Of a stretch of 6,572 nucleotides of DNA, positions 1-5,874 are shown piece by piece. The DNA is from Euryarchaeota archaeon UBA125 (GTDB lineage: Archaea; Thermoplasmatota; Poseidoniia; Poseidoniales; Thalassarchaeaceae). The position numbers were made by a program, and so were the translations under genes. The stretch covers positions 3,260-9,831 of the forward strand of contig DAPV01000047.1 in NCBI GenBank assembly GCA_002502625.1. The letters run 5' to 3'. Under the pieces are notes generated by a model. It saw only the letters and a list, made by a program, of their open reading frames with translations, had not been told where the DNA came from and ran no database searches. The number at the start of each line of letters is the position of its first letter. The stretch's first letter is position 1.

Positions 1-23
1 TTCAAATCCTGTCCCCTGCACCA
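1..23 (+). tRNA. 3' end of a tRNA gene (partial, identity unknown)
   Basis: The window opens inside a tRNA. Bases 1-7 (TTCAAAT) fit the T-loop consensus, 8-12 the 3' strand of the T stem, 13-19 (CCCCTGC) the 3' acceptor strand, 20 the discriminator A, and 21-23 an encoded CCA. The missing 5' acceptor strand should therefore read GCAGGGG and the T-stem 5' strand ACAGG. The anticodon lies outside the window, so the amino acid cannot be named. A short T-rich stretch at 26-31 may end the transcript. Confidence 0.85.
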
Positions 24-54
24 TCTATTTTAGCCAGTGATGATTCGGGGTATC

Positions 55-393
55 ATGGAGAATGAAGTTAACGATGGGGAAATATATCATCGATTGCATC
101 GTCTTTCAATTGCAATTGGTATAACTGGTTTATCTCTTTCAATTATCTTGAGTTTGTCTTATTCTTTCCTCTTCCTCTTTGGTTGCAGTTCTTTCGTAGT
201 ATTTTTTTGTATATCTTGTATTTTTGATGCAATTCATTATGATAAGAAAATCATATGGGAACAGTCACGAGGGGAGGATTCCACTAAGTCAGAGAAAGGG
301 AAAGAGTGGAATATTTCCTTAGCGATTCTATCTTCATTAGTTGCTATTCCAATTGTGTATTATGTGTTTTTACCATTCTTGTTTAATTGGTAA
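55..393 (+). CDS. small three-helix membrane protein, unknown function
   Basis: I do not recognise this protein. From ATG 55 it has 112 residues; in-frame GTG 37 and ATG 40 would lengthen it to 118 or 117. ATG 55 is preferred weakly because GGGG at 47-50 could act as a Shine-Dalgarno element, although the 4-nt spacing is short. Counting from GTG 37, hydrophobic segments span about residues 24-41, 42-63 and 93-116, with a charged loop of Lys, Glu and Asp at 69-91 between helices 2 and 3. Cys50, Cys58 and Cys61 lie in helix 2. It begins only about 30 bases after the tRNA end, leaving no room for its own promoter outside the tRNA, so it may be read through from it. Its 3' end overlaps the opposing acetyltransferase gene by 34 bp. 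It is rich in Ile, Leu, Phe and Ser, as expected of a short membrane protein. It could be a spurious frame, but the hydrophobic pattern and charged loop argue for a real gene. Confidence 0.55.
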   Translation: MENEVNDGEIYHRLHRLSIAIGITGLSLSIILSLSYSFLFLFGCSSFVVFFCISCIFDAIHYDKKIIWEQSRGEDSTKSEKGKEWNISLAILSSLVAIPIVYYVFLPFLFNW

Positions 394-866
394 TCTCTGA
401 TGTACATGGTGACTGATTTATTCTCCTGATGGAATTCTCCAACTGAATTGAATGAATGACGAATATGGAATCGGTCTGATCCTGGATTTGGTGGTTCTAA
501 GCTAACCTCTGCAGTAATTGAGATTTTATGTTCAGTTGAATATTGGATTACTCTTTGGTATAATTTAGACCCAATTCCTCGATCACGAAACTGTGTATCT
601 ACTGCTATACGATCAACATAGATGAATTTCTCATATCTTTCATTGAACCAAGAATAGTTCAAGCTACCATAATTCGTGTTAGGGAGAAGACATATCACAA
701 AACCAACAAGATCCTTGTCATGGAATGCACCAATACAAACTTCTGAAATATCCATTAAGTGAGAAATTTCTTTTTTTGTAACCTTTCCAGTCCCTGGTAG
801 TCCTTGTTCATTGATTTCCCACATCGAAGGGATATCACGAATGCCGCAGTCTCGATACTTGAACAC
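360..866 (-). CDS. GNAT family N-acetyltransferase (COG3818-like)
   Basis: A cytoplasmic acetyl-CoA-dependent acetyltransferase of 168 residues, a normal size for a single GNAT domain. The N-terminus (FKYRDCGIRDIPSMWEIN) is the usual first strand and helix. Strand 4 reads YVDRIAVD at 83-90 and is followed by the acetyl-CoA pyrophosphate-binding loop RDRGIG at 94-99 (Q/R-x-x-G-x-G/A). The segment EPPNPGSDRFHIRHSF at 124-139 matches the Asn-Pro-x-Ser...Phe...GF motif of COG3818-type predicted acetyltransferases. The substrate cannot be predicted; free amino groups of proteins or small molecules are both possible. The start is GTG at 864-866; the upstream frame has no other ATG or GTG before the preceding gene, and GTG lies exactly where the first strand should begin. 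It lies 46 bp downstream of the 88-residue membrane protein on the same strand and may be co-transcribed with it. Its last 34 bases overlap the end of the opposing small membrane protein. Confidence 0.9.
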   Translation of the reverse strand: MFKYRDCGIRDIPSMWEINEQGLPGTGKVTKKEISHLMDISEVCIGAFHDKDLVGFVICLLPNTNYGSLNYSWFNERYEKFIYVDRIAVDTQFRDRGIGSKLYQRVIQYSTEHKISITAEVSLEPPNPGSDRFHIRHSFNSVGEFHQENKSVTMYIRDYQLNKNGKNT

Positions 867-912
867 AATTAGCGGTATTATTCTGACTACTTCATGAATT
901 CTATTGTATTTC

Positions 913-1179
913 TTAATTGTCAGAGACCGATGTTGTCAGTTTTCTTGGCTTTCTGTTTCTTGAAATCAATGCTATGATCCACCATCCAATTGTAAGAATC
1001 CCTGTTGAAAAAAGAAGTATTATTCCAATCCAAATCATAATTCGACCTTCAGAAATTGGCCATGCCCAAATTGAAACTGAAATTAGTACTACGAATAATA
1101 GAATTCGGGATGCTTCGCTAGGCGTATCCCAACCGCGATGATCTTTTCTGGGCGCTAAGAAAAAATCTACTAAATCCAT
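913..1179 (-). CDS. small two-helix membrane protein, unknown function
   Basis: An 88-residue protein that I cannot assign to a family. Residues 1-25 form a polar, basic head (R11, K12, H14, R15) ending in WDTPSEASR. Helix 1 spans about 26-42 and helix 2 about 46-73, joined by a very short turn (PISEGR), so the protein is a helical hairpin. Basic residues in the head and in the tail (R74, R76, K77, R79, K80) predict both ends in the cytoplasm by the positive-inside rule. Trp is enriched at the helix ends (W38, W40, W50, W66, W67), as in membrane-interface belts. A competing frame on the other strand covers the same bases, but its translation has no coherent hydrophobic pattern. The start ATG has no strong Shine-Dalgarno sequence. 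A TATA-like element about 42 bases upstream would give a leader of roughly 15-20 nt. It precedes the acetyltransferase gene by 46 bp on the same strand. Confidence 0.7.
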   Translation of the reverse strand: MDLVDFFLAPRKDHRGWDTPSEASRILLFVVLISVSIWAWPISEGRIMIWIGIILLFSTGILTIGWWIIALISRNRKPRKLTTSVSDN

Positions 1180-1220
1180 GTTTTCTCATCGATATGTTTC
1201 TTTTGAAGAGATGTTTCTTC

Positions 1221-1231
1221 CTATAATTTAC
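1221..1231. promoter_or_regulatory. TATA-like element in divergent spacer
   Basis: The 87-bp spacer 1180-1266 separates divergent genes. Its most AT-rich core, CTATAATTTAC, resembles an archaeal TATA box in both directions (TATAATTTA on +, TAAATTATA on -). It sits 35 nt before the + strand start at 1267 and 42 nt before the - strand start at 1179. Placing transcription starts about 25 bp downstream leaves leaders of only about 10-20 nt each way. No convincing BRE was identified, and promoter strength cannot be judged by eye. Confidence 0.35.
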
Positions 1232-1266
1232 AAAACCGATATGAGGGGTAAGGTATAGCATCGCCC

Positions 1267-3417
1267 ATGAGCGGAGAGGATGATGCCATCAATGGAGATA
1301 TTGATGCGTCCGAACCTCCTGAAATTTCATCCGAAGAAGAACTTGATGAATCATTAATTGATTTCTCACAGATAGACGAAGAATTAGATCGGATTCGTGA
1401 GCGTAGAGAAGGGGTAAAAAGACCATTTTTTAGTGGCCCAGAAGGGAAGACTTTGGCCTTTGGTTTAGTTACTGCTATGTTTTTCGGAGCAATCATTCTC
1501 CTTTCTTCAACCGGTGTAGTAATGGCTGATTCAATTGTTATTGACCAATCTCTTTCAGGTTCATTATTAGATCCTGGAGAAGAATGCGAGGATAGAACTG
1601 GAGTTGCATGGCTCAACATTTGGGTAGATGAAGATCATGATATGAGAGTGAGATTGTATAATATGGGTCCAGAGAATATTGTTATTCATGCAAGATTAGT
1701 TGAGCCTGTAGGGGAAAATGTCCCTAGGGATCTTGTCCAAGAAGATCCTTTGGTTCACAATGGTTCTTTGAATCAAACCGAAATCCGATTAGATACTGAT
1801 GATGTCATTGATTCCGAATATACTTTAATCATCAAGGTTTACAATACGACCGGTTTGAATCTTACAAATGAAAATCAGACTGCTTTGATTGGGGAGAAAT
1901 CTGTACTTGATGCGCAACGTCAGGTGCGTGTGAAGGATATTGAGACTGGAGGTTTCCTTTCTTTGATAGGTATTTCAGAAGCTTCGGTTTCAAAGGGAAT
2001 TGAATTAATTGACGAAGAGGCACGTGCTTGTTGGACAGTTCAGGCATTAGGCACTTGGTCAATTGCGTTGATGGGAGCTGAATGGGCAGGGGGCAGAGAA
2101 ACTGCAATGTTGGCAGGTGGGTCCGCTGGTGTACCACCTTGGTGGATGGCATTCGTATCCTTGTTTATGTCAGTTGTTTTCTTATTCATTCAATACCCAC
2201 TAATGTACAGACTATATCATCGAGATGATGACGATTTGTTGTCTGATCAACAGACGTCTCGGTTGATAGATAGAACGTTGCAATCTACTTGCGAGGGGCT
2301 TCATCTTAGATATAATTCAGAAATGACTGAGATTGAAGTTAAGCCATTGATCATTAGTATCCATGTTAGTTATGAAAATACAGACCGTTCATTTTCTGAT
2401 AGAGAATCCGTTCGTGCTAGATTGCTGAAAGATATTCTCAGCGAATTTGCGGTATTTGGGGATATGAGGAGTACTGAATTAGATGTTAAGACATTACAAG
2501 ATCGTCGCGGCGTTCACCAAAGTATTAGAGAAGGATTAGAATCAATTGAAGGGCCTGTTGAAGATTATACTTCATTCTTCACTGATTTGAATAATTTTGC
2601 AAGAATAGATGACAGTATCCGTGAAGTTGTTCGAGGATGGTTTGCGGAACAACCTCTGCACCACATGAAAGATAATGTTACATCTGATGATTTCGCAGTC
2701 TATCTTCGTGTTAATTATCGTCCAGGAAACCAGATTTTATCATTCTTTAGAAACTCATTTTCTTATGAGGATGTTCAACGAGAACTTCGTAACACAATTC
2801 GTGCTAAGCTAGGAGGAATGTTAGGGGATAGAAGGATAATTGTCAGTGCCGTTAGTGATGTAGATACTAGAGCGGATCGAGTCGCAGCAGGTCGTGCCGA
2901 GAAATTAAGTGTCAAAGAAGGGGATGAGACCGTCGCAACTGAAGCATTTGTGGCCAAGCAAGAGGGAATTACCGGAACTCTTCTTCAAAACGAATTCGTT
3001 GCAGATATCTTATCTTCTGTAGAATTCATCGCGCATCAAAATAGAAGACGAATAGACCGATATGGTTTCTTTGGACTCATTGTTTTCGTTTGGATTCCAT
3101 TCATGGCGAGCGGTGTCTTAGTAGGTGCAATGTTAGGACTAGTTGCCCGAATGAGATTTGAAACAGTTCTTTCAGCATGTCTAATTGGGGGAACTGCTGC
3201 TTCTGTTACGTGGGCATATACTGCACGTGGAATCATTGAAGTTATGGAACGATATCATGCCGAAGCATTACTTCCAGTTATTATTGGGTTAGTGGTAGTG
3301 ATGGCAATGCTTCACGTTAGGGCCAACAAGCAACATCGACAAAGAGAACTACTGAAGACTAGGATTGCAAGTGCTAAGAGTGCTCAAGAACAAATGGTGT
3401 TAGCGTCTGAGGGCTGA
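1267..3417 (+). CDS. multidomain membrane protein with C-terminal COG2426 (small multi-drug export)-like domain
   Basis: A 716-residue protein. Residues 1-60 form a strongly acidic soluble tail followed by a basic patch (RIRERR, KR). Helix 1 is about 64-86. Residues 88-290 form a beta-rich, probably external domain with five N-X-S/T sequons (N165, N169, N193, N198, N203) and a possible Cys107/Cys255 pair. Helix 2 is about 292-313, followed by an acidic stop (RDDDD). Residues 320-597 are soluble and probably cytoplasmic; they seem to hold two related alpha/beta units (about 357-412 and 474-533). The end, about 598-685, has three hydrophobic segments. Its 'GFFGLIVFVWIPF..SGVLVGAMLGL' pattern resembles the COG2426/PF06695 putative small multi-drug export family, whose members are usually only about 150-170 residues. 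The family's function is poorly established, so export is not claimed. A basic, helical tail (686-716) ends the protein. ATG 1267 is the first start after an in-frame stop at 1249-1251; AAGGT at 1250-1254 is too distant for a clear ribosome-binding site, so a near-leaderless mRNA is likely. Its stop abuts the stop of the opposing permease. Confidence 0.85.
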   Translation: MSGEDDAINGDIDASEPPEISSEEELDESLIDFSQIDEELDRIRERREGVKRPFFSGPEGKTLAFGLVTAMFFGAIILLSSTGVVMADSIVIDQSLSGSLLDPGEECEDRTGVAWLNIWVDEDHDMRVRLYNMGPENIVIHARLVEPVGENVPRDLVQEDPLVHNGSLNQTEIRLDTDDVIDSEYTLIIKVYNTTGLNLTNENQTALIGEKSVLDAQRQVRVKDIETGGFLSLIGISEASVSKGIELIDEEARACWTVQALGTWSIALMGAEWAGGRETAMLAGGSAGVPPWWMAFVSLFMSVVFLFIQYPLMYRLYHRDDDDLLSDQQTSRLIDRTLQSTCEGLHLRYNSEMTEIEVKPLIISIHVSYENTDRSFSDRESVRARLLKDILSEFAVFGDMRSTELDVKTLQDRRGVHQSIREGLESIEGPVEDYTSFFTDLNNFARIDDSIREVVRGWFAEQPLHHMKDNVTSDDFAVYLRVNYRPGNQILSFFRNSFSYEDVQRELRNTIRAKLGGMLGDRRIIVSAVSDVDTRADRVAAGRAEKLSVKEGDETVATEAFVAKQEGITGTLLQNEFVADILSSVEFIAHQNRRRIDRYGFFGLIVFVWIPFMASGVLVGAMLGLVARMRFETVLSACLIGGTAASVTWAYTARGIIEVMERYHAEALLPVIIGLVVVMAMLHVRANKQHRQRELLKTRIASAKSAQEQMVLASEG

Positions 3418-5871
3418 TTACTGAGATAAATCCTTAACTTTCTCAACTAGGTTCATTCTTCGGATTCTCCAAATTCCAATTGGAACCATTGCCAGTGCAA
3501 TGACAACTACAATTGACATTAATTCGAATGCTACACTAGGAACTAAAATTACTGGGAAGTAGAATGCCCAAGTGGAGAATGATGAAGCCATACCAACTGC
3601 TCCACCAAAGGCAAAAGCAATACCAACTAGTCCACCTATGAAACCGATAAGAAGACTCTCAAAGGTCAACATAGTCCCTATACCAATAGTAGATGCCCCA
3701 AGAACTCTAAGAGTAGCAAGTTCAAAGTCACGCTCAGCGATATTCATTACCATGGTGTTGAACATTACAGCTAAAGTGAATAAAACTCCTAGGCCCATTA
3801 CTGCGGTTAGAATCTGAGTTTGTTGTTCAAGAAGAGCTTTAATTCCATTCAGTAGACTTTGACGATCTACGATTCCACTAGACATCATACCAAGAGAATC
3901 ATCGACATTAACTCCTTCTGGTAAGTCTAGATATACTGATGTAGCATTCATTCCTACAATTGATGATAGATCGGATTGAAGGAAGAACATTGTTCGAGCA
4001 ACTTCCCCACGAATTGAACCAGTAATTTTCACATCAATTTCTGTTCCTGCAATCAGAATTTGATGACTTTCACCTACTGACCAACCATTCATTATTAGAG
4101 AACCTTCATCCATCATTACTTGGATTTCACTTTCAATATCTTCTGGAGAATTTCCTTCAATAATTTCAACATTTTTCATTGATTCTCCTTCTCCATATCC
4201 TTGAAGAGCGACGAGAGTAAATGTACGCTGCATACCAGTAGTATCTTCTAATATTCCAATTGGCATCTCAATAATTTCTTCCCAAACAGCATTATTGTCA
4301 ACCGCCCATTGGATTACATCTTCTTCTCCTCCAGGTTGGACATATACCTGGATATCCCAAGTTTGGTCCTCTTCCAATCCTCCTACGATTGAATCAGTTA
4401 GCCCAACAGTCATCATTTGTATAGATCCAGCTAACATCAAGGATATTCCTACCGCAAGGAATGTTAGTCCTAACCTAATTGGTTTACGTACACTTGATCT
4501 AATCGAAAGTCCAAGCATAGTGGGCATCCACCCAGTTAGACGTTTTAGTAAACTAGATCCTACACGAATTTCAGATTGTCCACCTAAAATCGTCAATGGT
4601 TCGATTCTTGTCGCTTTCCAAGCAGGAAATGCTCCTGAAATGAAAACAAGTAACATAACCAATCCAATCTGAGACATATACAAATTCAAAGGAATAGTTC
4701 TTTCAATGATTGGAATACCTATTATCCCCTGATACAAGTCTAACATACTATTTACTCCTGATGGAGCTGCTAGAGCACCTAATCCACACCCAACTGCTCC
4801 AATTGCTAACGGTGCAATCAAATATCCAGTCATTAAAGAAGTTCTAGGAACCCCCAGAGTTCTGAGAATAGCGATCTCACGTGATTGGCTTTGAATCAAA
4901 CGTTGAAGACTTAGTACAATCGTAATTGCAGCAATTGAACCAATCATTATAGTGATTGGAGTGACACTCTTTTGAGTCCCTTCTAGATCAAGACGCATAA
5001 ATTCAACAGCATCATTTTGCCCTCTATCTCGTACTCTTCCATCCATTTCATTTTCTGACATAGAAGAATTAACAATTGGCTTAATATCATCAATCTCTTG
5101 ACCTTCGTATTCAACTGTAGTAGAAAGATCAAAGTCTGGAGTTCCTTCAATGTCTAACATAATTGTATTACTTGAACCACTTTCTAGTCCACTTAAGCTC
5201 TCTATTCCTTCATTTGATAGATATCCTATGACATATTGTCCTGGTTCTGGAGGGAAAAGAGATCCTTCGGGTGTCAAGTAAATGTTAGTTGGATGAAAAG
5301 CGATACCAACAACTGTAAAGTTTTGGCTTCCATTACCTACTCCAATTCTTACATCATCTCCGATTTCAATTGATAGAGCAGAAGTAACGTGTGCATCTAT
5401 CACAATTTCATTTGCAGATTGAGCAATTCTCCCCCCAATTGTAGAGTTTCCTTCAGGGAACCATGTCCTGTCAATATCTGCATTTTCTGGAATTCCATGC
5501 CATACTGAATTAATGATATATTCACCGGTTTCATTTGAATGAAACAATGCACCCTTGAGAATCATTCTGCCCTCACAGGAATCGAGAGATGCAGATGTGG
5601 ATGGCCATGATTGCCTCAAAGAATCACAAAATCCACTGACTTGTTCAGATGACCAAACAGCGGATTGATTATCAATCCATAAGTCAGCAAGGTTGGTTCC
5701 CGTTTCTGAATCTTCGTAAATAGTATCGTACATTGTTTCCAAGTTTGCAGCGTATCCTCCAAAAGTAACTCCTGCAAATACGCCTACGAAAACCATACTG
5801 ATTACAGCAAATAAGCGGAGTTTCATTCGCCAAAGACTCCTTGCGAGTCTTTTGTTTAGAAGTGCTGACAT
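3418..5871 (-). CDS. ABC transporter permease, double FtsX/MacB-type (YbbP-like architecture)
   Basis: The membrane partner of the ATPase encoded just upstream, 817 residues. It contains two FtsX-type modules. Module 1 has helix 1 (about 18-39), a large external domain (about 40-303), and helices at about 304-326, 345-372 and 396-416. Module 2 has a helix at about 467-490, an external domain (about 491-685), and helices at about 688-710, 733-760 and 782-803. The family cytoplasmic motifs occur twice: REIAILRTLG at 331-340 and ERDFELATLRVLGAS at 713-727. FPAWKATRIEPLTIL at 415-429 is the classic end of module 1. External sequons occur at N68, N113, N142, N180, N184, N268 and N642, and Cys82 and Cys99 could form a disulphide. 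Relatives (MacB, LolCE, YbbP) act as mechanotransmitters or extrude lipids, lipoproteins or peptides; size and duplication are closest to E. coli YbbP (about 804 residues). Substrate unknown. ATG 5871 follows the ATPase stop by 3 bp. It is preferred over Met16 because residues 4-17 form the basic amphipathic helix normal before the first FtsX membrane segment. Confidence 0.93.
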   Translation of the reverse strand: MSALLNKRLARSLWRMKLRLFAVISMVFVGVFAGVTFGGYAANLETMYDTIYEDSETGTNLADLWIDNQSAVWSSEQVSGFCDSLRQSWPSTSASLDSCEGRMILKGALFHSNETGEYIINSVWHGIPENADIDRTWFPEGNSTIGGRIAQSANEIVIDAHVTSALSIEIGDDVRIGVGNGSQNFTVVGIAFHPTNIYLTPEGSLFPPEPGQYVIGYLSNEGIESLSGLESGSSNTIMLDIEGTPDFDLSTTVEYEGQEIDDIKPIVNSSMSENEMDGRVRDRGQNDAVEFMRLDLEGTQKSVTPITIMIGSIAAITIVLSLQRLIQSQSREIAILRTLGVPRTSLMTGYLIAPLAIGAVGCGLGALAAPSGVNSMLDLYQGIIGIPIIERTIPLNLYMSQIGLVMLLVFISGAFPAWKATRIEPLTILGGQSEIRVGSSLLKRLTGWMPTMLGLSIRSSVRKPIRLGLTFLAVGISLMLAGSIQMMTVGLTDSIVGGLEEDQTWDIQVYVQPGGEEDVIQWAVDNNAVWEEIIEMPIGILEDTTGMQRTFTLVALQGYGEGESMKNVEIIEGNSPEDIESEIQVMMDEGSLIMNGWSVGESHQILIAGTEIDVKITGSIRGEVARTMFFLQSDLSSIVGMNATSVYLDLPEGVNVDDSLGMMSSGIVDRQSLLNGIKALLEQQTQILTAVMGLGVLFTLAVMFNTMVMNIAERDFELATLRVLGASTIGIGTMLTFESLLIGFIGGLVGIAFAFGGAVGMASSFSTWAFYFPVILVPSVAFELMSIVVVIALAMVPIGIWRIRRMNLVEKVKDLSQ
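5832..5852 (-). repeat. inverted repeat (8-bp stem, 5-nt loop) at start of permease gene
   Basis: AAAGACTC (5832-5839) and GAGTCTTT (5845-5852) are perfect reverse complements around a 5-base loop. In the permease mRNA this hairpin would begin about 20 nt after the start codon, over codons 7-14. Its 3' arm and loop carry AAGGAG (complement of 5837-5842), 10 nt before an in-frame ATG (Met16). The repeat may be coincidental, but it could affect ribosome loading or hide an internal start. Confidence 0.5.
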
Positions 5872-5874
5872 GAG

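Noticed and set aside
891..898. Palindrome TTCATGAA between the two - strand genes
   Set aside because: Eight bases only; expected by chance and not flanked by further symmetry, so not called an operator.
917..1141. 74-codon + strand frame opposite the two-helix protein
   Set aside because: Mirror frame of the 88-residue gene; no domain-like pattern, while the - strand translation has a clear helical hairpin with positive-inside charges.
1221..1619. 132-codon - strand frame over the spacer and start of the 716-residue gene
   Set aside because: Ser/Pro-rich low-complexity translation typical of an antisense shadow; it would also run through the divergent promoter region.
4295..4672. 125-codon + strand frame inside the permease gene
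   Set aside because: Antisense shadow of the permease; Ser/Pro/Ile-rich without structure.
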